DNA of 64,000 nucleotides from Cytobacillus oceanisediminis (GTDB lineage: Bacteria > Bacillota > Bacilli > Bacillales > Cytobacillaceae), in NCBI RefSeq assembly GCF_007830235.1, contig NZ_VLKI01000005.1, forward strand, positions 248,001 through 312,000, written 5' to 3'. Positions 1-8,133 of this stretch are shown here, piece after piece. Under the pieces are notes generated by a model. That model searched no databases. It was not told the origin of the DNA and was given only the letters and a program-made list of their open reading frames with translations. The position numbers and the translations under genes are program-made. Each line of letters begins with the position of its first letter. Position 1 is the first letter of the stretch.

Positions 1-879
1 TTAATGATGATTGACCCCAAAATGGTTGAATTAAATGTATATAACGGGGTGCCCCATTTGCTTGCGCCAGTTGTGACAAATCCAAAGAAAGCGGCACAGG
101 CTTTGCAGAAGGTTGTCAGTGAAATGGAAAGGCGGTATGAGCTTTTCTCCCATACCGGCACAAGAAATATTGAAGGCTACAATGAGTATGTGAAAAGGCA
201 TAATGCCGAGGAGGAAGCTCAGCAGCCGCTTCTTCCGTATATCGTTGTCATAGTGGACGAGCTTGCAGACTTAATGATGGTCGCTTCGTCAGATGTCGAG
301 GACGCAATCACTCGCCTGGCGCAAATGGCGCGTGCAGCAGGAATCCATTTAATTATAGCGACCCAGCGTCCGTCAGTAGACGTTATCACAGGTGTAATTA
401 AAGCGAATATCCCTTCAAGGATTGCATTTGCTGTTTCTTCAATGACCGATTCAAGAACTATTTTGGATATGGGCGGGGCCGAAAAGCTTTTGGGCAGAGG
501 GGATATGCTCTTCCTGCCAGTTGGTGCCTCCAAGCCAGTCCGCGTCCAGGGTGCCTTTTTATCAGATGAAGAGGTTGAAGAAATAGTCGATTTTGTCATT
601 GGTCAGCAAAAAGCCCAATACCAGGAAGAAATGATTCCAGAGGATATTCCTGAAGCAACCGGAGAAGTGGATGATGACCTGTATAACGAAGCGGTTGAAC
701 TCATTCTGGAAATGCAAACAGCTTCCGTCTCCATGCTTCAGAGGAGATTTAGGATTGGTTATACCAGGGCGGCAAGACTGATTGACGAAATGGAAGCAAG
801 AGGCATTGTCGGCCCTTATGAAGGAAGCAAGCCTAGAGCCGTTCTGCAAGGCAAGCCTTCTGAAGAAGCAAGTTCATAA
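1..879 (+). CDS. spoIIIE: DNA translocase FtsK/SpoIIIE, C-terminal part
   Basis: Membrane-anchored hexameric ATPase that pumps chromosomal DNA across the division or sporulation septum. The reading frame is open from base 1, so the gene begins upstream of the window; only the last 292 residues are present. Visible are the FtsK motor segment ([14 protein letters not shown], a Walker B-type strand, then the conserved [12 protein letters not shown] stretch) and, after an acidic linker, the C-terminal winged-helix gamma domain ([21 protein letters not shown]) that reads orienting sequences in DNA. Neighbours match B. subtilis spoIIIE-ymfC, which favours SpoIIIE over its SftA paralogue, but the diagnostic N-terminal membrane part is not visible. 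A terminator follows directly. Confidence 0.95.
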   Translation, partial: LMMIDPKMVELNVYNGVPHLLAPVVTNPKKAAQALQKVVSEMERRYELFSHTGTRNIEGYNEYVKRHNAEEEAQQPLLPYIVVIVDELADLMMVASSDVEDAITRLAQMARAAGIHLIIATQRPSVDVITGVIKANIPSRIAFAVSSMTDSRTILDMGGAEKLLGRGDMLFLPVGASKPVRVQGAFLSDEEVEEIVDFVIGQQKAQYQEEMIPEDIPEATGEVDDDLYNEAVELILEMQTASVSMLQRRFRIGYTRAARLIDEMEARGIVGPYEGSKPRAVLQGKPSEEASS

Positions 880-902
880 AGTTAAATAGGATAACATAAT
901 TA

Positions 903-932
903 AAAATGGCCAGTCCTTGGACGGCCATTTTT
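903..932 (+). terminator. Rho-independent terminator of spoIIIE
   Basis: AAAATGGCC and GGCCATTTT form a perfect 9-bp stem around an 11-base loop, ending in a T-run, 24 bases after the spoIIIE stop. Confidence 0.85.
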
Positions 933-1274
933 CTATTTGCAATTTTGTTTCTGGGCGGGGGATAAGAGTGAAAATAAAATGTGGCATAAAATTATGCCAT
1001 ACTATTTAAAACGTTTTCAAAAATGGAAAGAGGTATGGTACTTCCATCCCACGGAAATTCCTTGTTTCCTCGACCATTAGTTTTTACATTGTTTTGCTAA
1101 AAAGATCCGATGTAACCGTTTTCAAATAGGTATTATACCAGAAAAGAAGGATTGATACATAAGGGAATTATAACAATTTTTTTCTTTTCAGCTTTTTTCG
1201 ACAAATTCATGAAATTCTATTTCTTTATTGGGTAAAAAGTGTTATAGTATTTTCGATTAGTAGGAATGATTGAA
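933..1274. other. Intergenic region before the GntR gene
   Basis: AT-rich spacer of about 340 bases. I see no ORF with a ribosome binding site, no repeat shared with the rest of the window and no riboswitch-like core. The TATAGT at 1243-1248 is a possible -10 element for the GntR gene, without a convincing -35. Confidence 0.5.
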
Positions 1275-1290
1275 CATCAGAGGTCTGATG
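1275..1290. promoter_or_regulatory. Candidate operator of the GntR/UTRA regulator
   Basis: Perfect inverted repeat with 7-bp arms (CATCAGA, GG, TCTGATG), 30 bases before the regulator's start and downstream of the possible -10 at 1243. GntR/HutC regulators usually bind such palindromes and repress themselves. It shares the 8-mer AGGTCTGA with a second palindrome ahead of nupO (3422-3432). That it is an operator is inferred. Confidence 0.45.
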
Positions 1291-1320
1291 TCTTGAGAAC
1301 TTAGGTTGGAGGAACCCTGC

Positions 1321-2046
1321 ATGTCTATTAAGTCAGATAACCGGCATTTATATTTGCAAGTCATCGATCGATTAAAGCAAGACATTGAAGATGGAGTTTA
1401 TAAAGAAAAAGAGAAGCTTCCATCCGAATTTGATCTTGCCAAACAACTTGGTGTTAGCAGAGCTACACTCCGGGAGGCATTGCGTATTCTTGAAGAAGAA
1501 AACGTGATTATCCGCCGCCATGGGGTAGGGACCTTTGTAAATGCAAAGCCGCTATTTACATCAGGTATTGAACAGCTTAATAGTGTGACGAATATGATTT
1601 TGCAGGCAGGCATGAAGCCAGGAACCATTTTCTTAAGCTCAGTGACAATGGGTCCGACTGAAGACGATATCCGCCGCTTTTCATGTTCATTGGATCAGGA
1701 AATAGCCGTGATTGAGAGGGTAAGAACGGCCAATGGTGAACCGGTAGTATATTGCGTGGACAAGGTTCCGGAGAATATTCTTCCAGATACTTTCTCGCAT
1801 GAACAAGAATCCATCTTCAACATGCTTGAAGAAGAAGCAAACCGGAAAATCACATACGCAGTAGCCCAAATCGAGCCAATTGGCTATCACGAGAAGATTT
1901 CCCCTATCCTGGAATGTGACCCTGAGACTGCACTGCTTGTTTTAAAGCAGATGCACTTCGATGAAGCGGATATGCCGATTCTTTATTCTGTCAACTATTT
2001 CAGAGCTGATAAGTTCAGTTTCCATGTTCTCAGAAAACGAATATAA
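1321..2046 (+). CDS. ymfC: GntR family (HutC/UTRA) transcriptional regulator
   Basis: 241-residue DNA-binding regulator. The N-terminal 70 residues form the GntR winged helix ([28 protein letters not shown]) and the remainder fits a UTRA ligand-binding domain with the typical C-terminal strand ([19 protein letters not shown]). The ATG at 1321 is chosen over the in-frame TTG at 1306 because GGAGG (1308-1312) lies 8 bases before it. It sits between spoIIIE and a nucleoside ABC transporter, as ymfC sits beside spoIIIE in B. subtilis. The inferred role is repression of itself and of the nup genes, with a nucleoside or related metabolite as effector; the ligand cannot be read from sequence. Confidence 0.85.
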   Translation: MSIKSDNRHLYLQVIDRLKQDIEDGVYKEKEKLPSEFDLAKQLGVSRATLREALRILEEENVIIRRHGVGTFVNAKPLFTSGIEQLNSVTNMILQAGMKPGTIFLSSVTMGPTEDDIRRFSCSLDQEIAVIERVRTANGEPVVYCVDKVPENILPDTFSHEQESIFNMLEEEANRKITYAVAQIEPIGYHEKISPILECDPETALLVLKQMHFDEADMPILYSVNYFRADKFSFHVLRKRI

Positions 2047-2119
2047 AATTTTTATGGAGCATGTAAACGCAATCATTCATTCCGCTAATGCAAAAACAAA
2101 TTCTTAGGGGGTACCAACC

Positions 2120-3226
2120 TTGAAAAAGCGTAAATTTGGATTGGCGCTATCTTTAGTACTTGCAGCTGGAACACTTTTAGGTGCTTGCGGCAAAAGTGAA
2201 GAAAACGGCGGAGGAGCAGCTGGCGGAGACGAAAAAGAAAAAGCATTCTCCGTTGCGATGGTAACTGATGTCGGCGGTGTAGATGATAAATCATTTAACC
2301 AATCTGCTTGGGAAGGTTTACAGGCATTTGGTGAAGAAAACGGCCTTGAAAAAGGCAAAGGCGGCTTTGACTACCTTCAATCACAGTCAGACGCTGACTA
2401 CTCTACTAACCTTAACACTCTAGCACGCCAAGATTTTGATCTTGTTTTCGGTATCGGATTCTTGATGGAAGGTGCAATCAATGAAATCGCCCAGCAGCAA
2501 AAGGATTCTCATTTCGGAATCGTTGATGCTGTTGTTGACCAGCCAAACGTAGCAAGCATCATGTTTAAAGAGCAAGAAGCTGCATTCCTTGCAGGTGTTG
2601 CTGCTGCAAATGCTACTAAAGCTAACAAAATTGGTTTCATCGGCGGTATGGAAATTCCGGTTATCGAACGTTTTGAATCTGGATTCCTTGCTGGTGTACA
2701 AGCGGTAAACCCTGATATCAAAGTTGAAGTTCAATATGCCGGTGCATTCGATAAAGCTGAACTTGGCCAAACGATTGCTTCTAAAATGTACTCTTCTGGT
2801 GTTGACGTGATTTTCCACGCTGCTGGCGGAACTGGTAACGGTCTATTCAAAGAAGCTCGTGACCTTAAGAAGAAAGACCCAGCCAGAGAAATCTGGGCAA
2901 TCGGTGTTGACTCTGACCAGACTGCTGAAGGTGTAGTTGAAATCGATGGCAAAGAGCACAATGTAATCATCACTTCTGCTCTTAAGCGCGTTGACAATGC
3001 AGTAAAAGATCTTTCTACAAAAGCTCAGGAAGGTAACTTCCCTGGCGGAGAAACAACTACTTACGGATTGGCTGAAGAGGGTGTAGGCCTTGCTCCAATC
3101 AATGAGGAAGTTACTAACAAAGCAGACATCGAAGCTGCTGTTCAAGAATGGCAAGAAAAGATCAAGAACGGTGAAATCACTGTTCCATCTACAAAAGACG
3201 AGTTAGCTTCATTCTCAGCTGAATAA
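2120..3226 (+). CDS. nupN: BMP family nucleoside-binding lipoprotein
   Basis: Extracellular substrate-binding lipoprotein of a nucleoside ABC importer (Bmp/PnrA family, like B. subtilis NupN). TTG start at 2120 with AGGGGG 8 bases upstream. A lipoprotein signal peptide is clear: MKKRK, a hydrophobic stretch and the lipobox LGAC with Cys23 as the lipidated residue, then a Gly/Glu-rich linker. The BMP fold follows with the characteristic [17 protein letters not shown] near residues 54-70 and [17 protein letters not shown] around 174-190. Total 368 residues, normal for the family. A terminator hairpin separates it from nupO, so the binding protein is probably made in excess over the transporter. 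Confidence 0.93.
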   Translation: MKKRKFGLALSLVLAAGTLLGACGKSEENGGGAAGGDEKEKAFSVAMVTDVGGVDDKSFNQSAWEGLQAFGEENGLEKGKGGFDYLQSQSDADYSTNLNTLARQDFDLVFGIGFLMEGAINEIAQQQKDSHFGIVDAVVDQPNVASIMFKEQEAAFLAGVAAANATKANKIGFIGGMEIPVIERFESGFLAGVQAVNPDIKVEVQYAGAFDKAELGQTIASKMYSSGVDVIFHAAGGTGNGLFKEARDLKKKDPAREIWAIGVDSDQTAEGVVEIDGKEHNVIITSALKRVDNAVKDLSTKAQEGNFPGGETTTYGLAEEGVGLAPINEEVTNKADIEAAVQEWQEKIKNGEITVPSTKDELASFSAE

Positions 3227-3234
3227 TTAATTAG

Positions 3235-3279
3235 AAAAGGAATAAGCAGGGTGCACTGCGGCCTCTTATTCCTTTTTTT
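3235..3279 (+). terminator. Terminator/attenuator between nupN and nupO
   Basis: AAAAGGAATAAG pairs with CTTATTCCTTTT (12 bp, loop of 18) and runs into seven T. Its place inside the transporter gene set suggests partial termination that keeps binding-protein mRNA above that of the ATPase and permeases. Confidence 0.8.
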
Positions 3280-3386
3280 AAAAGATTAAAAGTTTAATTG
3301 AAACGCAGAAAGGTTTCTGCTTTTCACTTAGCGTTTTAATAGTTTAGATTTTATTTCCTATATCATTCACTATTTAACACAGGAAG

Positions 3387-3408
3387 CTTGGCGTACAGCC
3401 AAGTTTTT
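3387..3408 (+). terminator. Second short hairpin with T-run before nupO
   Basis: CTTGGC-GTACA-GCCAAG followed by TTTTT. The 6-bp stem could act as a weak terminator. It lies 14 bases before the palindrome at 3422. Confidence 0.45.
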
Positions 3409-3421
3409 CTAAGAATTTCCA

Positions 3422-3432
3422 AGGTCTGACCT
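3422..3432. promoter_or_regulatory. Candidate second GntR operator before nupO
   Basis: Perfect palindrome AGGTC-T-GACCT, 47 bases upstream of the nupO ATG. It shares AGGTCTGA with the palindrome ahead of the GntR gene (1275-1290). It could make nupOPQ separately responsive to the regulator; this is inference. Confidence 0.35.
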
Positions 3433-3479
3433 CTTACTACTAATGATTTTCCTTTTATTTTGAGCAAGGAGTGAAACAG

Positions 3480-5015
3480 ATGGAATATGTTATTGAAATG
3501 CTCAACATTCGCAAAGAGTTCCCTGGGATTGTAGCAAATGATAATATCACGCTTCAGCTGAAACCAGGTGAAATCCACGCATTGCTTGGAGAAAATGGTG
3601 CGGGCAAATCAACACTTATGAATGTCCTTTTTGGTTTATACCAGCCAGAAAAGGGTGAGATAAAGGTTAAAGGCAAACCGGTTCGCATTACTGATCCGAA
3701 TGTAGCAAATGACTTGGGAATCGGGATGGTTCATCAGCACTTTATGCTAGTAGACCGGTTTACTGTCACTGAAAATATCATTCTCGGAAAAGAAACGACT
3801 AAAGGCGGTAAAATCGATATTAAAAAGGCCGAAAAAGAAGTTAGAGAGATTTCTGAGCGATATGGCCTTGCTGTCGATCCTCAAGCGAAAATTTCGGATA
3901 TCTCAGTTGGGATGCAGCAGAGGGTAGAGATATTAAAGACCTTATACCGCGGTGCAGAGATTCTCATTTTTGATGAACCTACTGCTGTTTTAACACCGCA
4001 GGAAATTAAAGAACTTATCCAGATCATGAAGACCCTTATTAAAGAAGGGAAGTCCATTATCCTTATTACACACAAATTGAAGGAAATTATGGAGGTTTGT
4101 GACCGGGTAACCGTCATCCGCAAAGGTGTCGGAATCGGGACAGTAGATGTCAGCGAGACAAATCCCAATGAACTTGCCAGCTTGATGGTAGGAAGGGAAG
4201 TCACTTTTAAAACGGATAAAACGGAATCAAGTCCAGCGCAGGATGTACTGGAAATTAAAAATTTGAAAGTGAAAGATTCCCGCGGCCTTGGCGCCATCAA
4301 AAATCTTGACCTGCAGGTAAGAGCAGGGGAAATTGTCGGGATTGCCGGAGTGGATGGGAATGGACAGACTGAATTAATTGAAGCCATAACAGGTTTGAGA
4401 AAGTCTGAAAGCGGTTCAATCAAATTGAACGGGAAAGAAATTATCAATATGCCTCCAAGAAAAGTGACGGAGACCGGGGTCGGCCATATCCCTCAGGACC
4501 GCCATAAGCATGGTCTTGTTCTTGATTTTCCGATTGGAGAAAATATGGTACTTCAAACCTATTACAAATCTCCTTTCTCAAAAAGAGGCGTCCTGAATTT
4601 TAAGGAGATTTACAGTAAGGCAATGACCCTTATTAAAGAATTTGATGTGAGAACACCTAGCGAATTTACGCTTGCAAGGGCGTTGTCGGGTGGTAACCAG
4701 CAAAAGGCAATTATCGGGCGGGAAATTGACCGCGATCCGGACCTGCTTATCGCGGCACAGCCGACTCGGGGCTTGGACGTTGGTGCGATTGAATATATCC
4801 ATAAGCGCCTGATCGAACAGCGTGACCATGGTAAGGCAGTTCTGCTCATATCGTTTGAGCTGGATGAAATTATGAATGTCAGCGACCGAATTGCCGTTAT
4901 TTATGAGGGTGAAATTGTAGCAGTAGTAGACCCGAAACAAACAACTGAACAAGAATTAGGTTTATTGATGGCCGGTTCTAAACGGAAGGAAGCGGGTGGC
5001 GAAAACCATGTCTAA
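3480..5015 (+). CDS. nupO: Nucleoside ABC transporter, double ATPase subunit
   Basis: 511-residue cytoplasmic ATPase with two fused nucleotide-binding domains, as in sugar/nucleoside (CUT2-like) importers. The first half has Walker A GENGAGKST, Q-loop VHQHFMLVDRFTVTENI and Walker B ILIFDEPTAVLTPQE. The second has a degenerate Walker A (GVDGNGQTE) and a clear signature LSGGNQQKAIIGREID, the usual asymmetry of this family. ATG 3480 is preferred to GTG 3471 because the GTG overlaps the ribosome binding site AAGGAG (3466-3471), which is 8 bases from the ATG. Its end overlaps nupP, implying coupled translation. Confidence 0.93.
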   Translation: MEYVIEMLNIRKEFPGIVANDNITLQLKPGEIHALLGENGAGKSTLMNVLFGLYQPEKGEIKVKGKPVRITDPNVANDLGIGMVHQHFMLVDRFTVTENIILGKETTKGGKIDIKKAEKEVREISERYGLAVDPQAKISDISVGMQQRVEILKTLYRGAEILIFDEPTAVLTPQEIKELIQIMKTLIKEGKSIILITHKLKEIMEVCDRVTVIRKGVGIGTVDVSETNPNELASLMVGREVTFKTDKTESSPAQDVLEIKNLKVKDSRGLGAIKNLDLQVRAGEIVGIAGVDGNGQTELIEAITGLRKSESGSIKLNGKEIINMPPRKVTETGVGHIPQDRHKHGLVLDFPIGENMVLQTYYKSPFSKRGVLNFKEIYSKAMTLIKEFDVRTPSEFTLARALSGGNQQKAIIGREIDRDPDLLIAAQPTRGLDVGAIEYIHKRLIEQRDHGKAVLLISFELDEIMNVSDRIAVIYEGEIVAVVDPKQTTEQELGLLMAGSKRKEAGGENHV

Positions 5016-6054
5016 TCGCATGAAAAATATTATCGTACCTCTAGTCGCCGTTCTGCTCGGCGTGCTCGTCGGTACAATCATCATGATCGCAACTGGGTAT
5101 AATGCCGGAGCAGCATTTACTGCCCTTTGGAACGGTGCTTTTGGAGAAATCTACTATACTGGTGAAGTTGTAAGGCAGGTTACTCCATATATTTTAGCCG
5201 GGCTGGCAGTTGCATTTGCTTTCCGGACAGGCTTATTTAACATCGGAGTGGAAGGACAGCTAATCGTAGGCTGGCTTGCCTCTGTATGGGTAGGGGTGGC
5301 ATTTGATCTTCCAAAGATCATCCATCTGCCACTGGCTGTTCTAGCAGCTGCAGCAGCTGGAGCTTTATGGGCATTTATACCTGGCTTGTTGAAAGCAAAG
5401 TTCAAGGTCCATGAAGTAATTGTTACGATCATGATGAACTATGTTGCTTTGCATGTGACAAACTACATTATCCGTACTGTCCTTTCAGAAAAGAGTGACC
5501 GTACAGAAATGATTGCAGAATCATCTACATTGCGTTCTGTTTTTCTTGAAGGAATAACAGACTACTCTCGTCTTCACTGGGGAATTTTAATTGCTTTGGC
5601 ATGCGTATTTTTCATGTGGTTCTTATTGGAAAAGACTTCAAAGGGTTACGAACTGAGAGCTGTTGGGTTTAACCAGCATGCTTCTGAATATGCAGGTATG
5701 AATGTAAGCAAAAACATTATTCTTTCAATGGTTATTTCAGGCGCTTTTGCTGGTCTGGCGGGAGCTATGGAAGGATTGGGGACATTCGGTTATGCAGCCA
5801 TTAAAGGCGGATTTACCGGCGTTGGATTTGATGGTATCGCAGTTGCTCTTCTTGGCGGAAACGGACCGGTTGGTATTATTTTTGCAGCATTGCTGTTTGG
5901 AAGCTTAAAGGTAGGAGCATTAAATATGCCGCTTGAAGCTGGAGTTCCAAACGAATTAGTAGATATTATCATTGCACTCATTGTTTTCTTCGTAGCAGCA
6001 AGCTACATGATTCGCATCTTTATTGACCGTATCAGCAAAAAGGGGGTGAAGTAA
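4996..6054 (+). CDS. nupP: Nucleoside ABC transporter permease (NupP type)
   Basis: Integral membrane permease of 352 residues with about eight to ten hydrophobic segments (for example IIVPLVAVLLGVLVGTIIMIA and IIIALIVFFVAASYMIRIF). The family motif GFNQHASEYAGMNVSKNI in the cytoplasmic loop contacts the ATPase. The start is taken as GTG 4996, just after GGAAGGA; ATG 5008 is an alternative 12 bases on. The 20-base overlap with nupO and abutment to nupQ show a tightly coupled operon. It forms a heterodimeric channel with NupQ. Confidence 0.9.
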   Translation: MAKTMSNRMKNIIVPLVAVLLGVLVGTIIMIATGYNAGAAFTALWNGAFGEIYYTGEVVRQVTPYILAGLAVAFAFRTGLFNIGVEGQLIVGWLASVWVGVAFDLPKIIHLPLAVLAAAAAGALWAFIPGLLKAKFKVHEVIVTIMMNYVALHVTNYIIRTVLSEKSDRTEMIAESSTLRSVFLEGITDYSRLHWGILIALACVFFMWFLLEKTSKGYELRAVGFNQHASEYAGMNVSKNIILSMVISGAFAGLAGAMEGLGTFGYAAIKGGFTGVGFDGIAVALLGGNGPVGIIFAALLFGSLKVGALNMPLEAGVPNELVDIIIALIVFFVAASYMIRIFIDRISKKGVK

Positions 6055-7014
6055 GTGGGCTTAATGGAGATTTTATTAATTGTCATTCCATCAACTTTGC
6101 TTTGGGCTGCCCCGCTTATTTTCACTGGACTAGGCGGAAACTTTTCCGAAAGCTCTGGAGTCGTAAATATCGGTTTGGAAGGCTTGATGGTTATTGGAGC
6201 TTTCACGGCGATTGTTTTTAACCTTACATTCGTTGATGTACTTGGTAACTGGACACCTTGGGTTGCCCTTCTTGCAGCCATGGTTGTCGGTGCCCTTTTG
6301 TCCATTATGCATGCGGTTGCTTCCATAACATTTAGGGCAGACCAGGTAGTTTCCGGGGTAGCGATAAACCTGTTTGCGATTGGAGCTGCGCTATTCCTTG
6401 TTAAGTTCATTTATGGAAAAGGCCAGACAGATATTATTCAAAAAGGTTTCAGCAAAGTCGATATTCCGTTTTTAAGTGACATACCGGTGATTGGAAAGCT
6501 GCTATTCTCAAACACTTACTATACATCGTTTGTGGCGATTGCTGTGGCATTCCTTGCTTGGTTTGTCATGTTTAAAACACCATTCGGACTAAGATTGCGT
6601 GCTGTAGGTGAGCATCCAATGGCTGCAGATACGATGGGGATTAATGTTACAAGAATGCGCTATATCGGTGTTCTCCTTTCCGGTGCACTTGCTGGAATCG
6701 GAGGCGGTGTTTACGCACAGTCCATTTCTTCAGACTTCGGCCATGCTACAATCAGCGGACAGGGCTTTATGGCTTTGGCGGCATTGATTTTTGGTAAATG
6801 GCATCCGCTAGGAGTTATGGGAGCGGCATTGTTCTTCGGATTTGCGCAAAGCTTAAGTATTATTGGCTCAAACTTGCCATTCCTCGAGAATATTCCGAAT
6901 GTGTATCTTCTCATTGCACCATATGTATTAACAATTTTAGCTTTAACAGGCTTCATTGGACGTGCCGATGCTCCGAAGGCTTCTGGTACACCATATATAA
7001 AAGGAAAACGCTAA
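6055..7014 (+). CDS. nupQ: Nucleoside ABC transporter permease (NupQ type)
   Basis: Second permease of the importer, 319 residues and strongly hydrophobic. The GTG start immediately follows the nupP stop, with AGGGGGTGA at 6041-6049. The conserved coupling loop is LRAVGEHPMAADTMGINVTRMRY, parallel to the one in NupP. The region LSGALAGIGGGVYAQSISSDFGHATISGQGFMALAALIFGKWHP is typical of this permease subfamily. A terminator follows at once, closing the operon. Confidence 0.9.
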   Translation: MGLMEILLIVIPSTLLWAAPLIFTGLGGNFSESSGVVNIGLEGLMVIGAFTAIVFNLTFVDVLGNWTPWVALLAAMVVGALLSIMHAVASITFRADQVVSGVAINLFAIGAALFLVKFIYGKGQTDIIQKGFSKVDIPFLSDIPVIGKLLFSNTYYTSFVAIAVAFLAWFVMFKTPFGLRLRAVGEHPMAADTMGINVTRMRYIGVLLSGALAGIGGGVYAQSISSDFGHATISGQGFMALAALIFGKWHPLGVMGAALFFGFAQSLSIIGSNLPFLENIPNVYLLIAPYVLTILALTGFIGRADAPKASGTPYIKGKR

Positions 7015-7021
7015 ACAGCAG

Positions 7022-7051
7022 AGCCTCATTTCTTTTGAAATGGGGCTTTTT
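7022..7051 (+). terminator. Terminator of the nup operon
   Basis: AGCCTCATTTC-TTTT-GAAATGGGGCT (11 bp with one G-T pair) followed by TTTT, beginning 8 bases after the nupQ stop. Confidence 0.85.
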
Positions 7052-7084
7052 AATAGTTAGAAAGAAAAATTGCATTCTTAAACT

Positions 7085-7380
7085 GGATAATTGTCTAGCT
7101 CCAGGGCCTAGCCAGTTTTTATCCTGAGTTTACTTCCTGAATATCTTGCGAGGAGCATGATTCGCAGAATGATGCTTCGAGCAGCTCACGGTTATAAGCC
7201 GAATCACTCTAGAAATCAGGACAAGGGAACGCTTCGGCAGCGATACATCGCCCGACAAAAGCGCGCTTTGGGAGGTTTCTAGCGTGATTCGGCTTATGCT
7301 TGTCGCACAGGATGTGCCGACTTCAACGTTCGCCACAGTACGTGGCGTTATTTGGTGAAGTTCATTACTCTAAAGCGTTT
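7085..7380. repeat. Dispersed repeat family A, copy 1, with long hairpin
   Basis: Begins with TGTCTAGCTCCAGGGCC, the start shared with 17653 and 43728. Inside is a 22-bp inverted repeat (7194-7215 against 7276-7297, 21 of 22 paired; arm ATAAGCCGAATCAC...) that would fold into a long hairpin. Its tail (7325-7357) resembles the ACGTTGCCACAGGACGTGGC module found in copies A3, C1 and C2. It fills the gap between nupQ and the GGDEF fragment. Confidence 0.6.
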
Positions 7381-7478
7381 CCACTATTCATGGCGAATCC
7401 TGTCTGATTTTATTGTGTGTTCTGCCGCTTTAAATGTGATAATATTTTGTTAATTGGAAAAAGCCTTTCTATATCGTT

Positions 7479-7907
7479 ATGGGAGATATCGATCAATTTA
7501 AACCTATTAATGATGAATATGGCCATTTGGCAGGGAACGAGGTATTAAAAGAGATTGGCGGCATTTTTGCAGAAGCAGCGAAAAAATACGGTGGACAAGC
7601 TTTTAGATATGGCGGTGAAGAATTTGCCTTTTTGATGCCTGACTTAGATGAAAGAAAGCTTGAAGCCTTTTTCAGTCAGATATATGAAATGATAAATAAA
7701 AAGCAGTTCACTTCAGAAAATATCCAAATTACAATGAGTTTTGGAGTAACAGTCTACGATTCAAGCCGCCCAAAAAATGAAAGCCTTGAAATAGCCGACC
7801 AGCTTTTGTATCTGGCGAAAAACAGCGGAAAAAACCAGGTGCGTTTTGAGAGTGGAAAAACTTTAAAAAATCAGCCATTAATAGGTACCATCGCCTCCGG
7901 AAATTAA
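7479..7907 (+). pseudogene. Truncated GGDEF-domain protein (diguanylate cyclase fragment)
   Basis: 142 codons covering most of a GGDEF domain: GDIDQFKPINDEYGHLAGNE (metal and substrate region) and RYGGEEFAFLMP (GGEEF active-site loop near residues 48-52). The domain's usual start (the DxLTGLxNRR segment) and any sensor are missing. The frame can be read back a few codons (PFYIVMGDID) but meets TAA about 40 bases upstream, and no ribosome binding site precedes ATG 7479. The missing 5' part is replaced by repeat A1. Most likely the remnant of a diguanylate cyclase gene cut by the rearrangement that placed the repeat; translation of the fragment is unlikely. Confidence 0.75.
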
Positions 7908-7930
7908 AATCCCTTCAGAAGGGATTTTTT
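7907..7930 (+). terminator. Terminator after the GGDEF fragment
   Basis: AAATCCCTTC-AG-AAGGGATTTTTT; a short stem with a two-base loop may fold slightly more open. The stem overlaps the stop codon. Confidence 0.7.
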
Positions 7931-8133
7931 ATTTTTCTAATTATATATACCTTCCAGCTTAGCCAATAACTTGAAATAGAGAAATAGGGCAAGTTATAGT
8001 AAGAATATGATTTAAAACAAAGGAGATTATAGAGATTAGCATCAAAGTGTTTACATAGTGATAGGGAACGTACTTGATTCACAAAAGGGTTAACAGCTAT
8101 GGACTCTTCAATATCTCGACAGGAGGAAACCAA

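Noticed and set aside
219-849. Reverse-strand ORFs antisense to spoIIIE, and similar long antisense ORFs throughout (for example 3881-4447, 12459-13094, 26030-26719, 47674-48141)
   Set aside because: They lie wholly within well-identified genes on the other strand, lack ribosome binding sites and have compositions expected from the mirrored codons.
933-1320. Possible purine riboswitch upstream of the GntR/nup genes
   Set aside because: No conserved three-way junction core could be recognised; the palindromic operator explains regulation more simply.
6798-7127. 109-codon plus-strand ORF overlapping the end of nupQ
   Set aside because: Out-of-frame shadow of nupQ that runs into the terminator and repeat A1.
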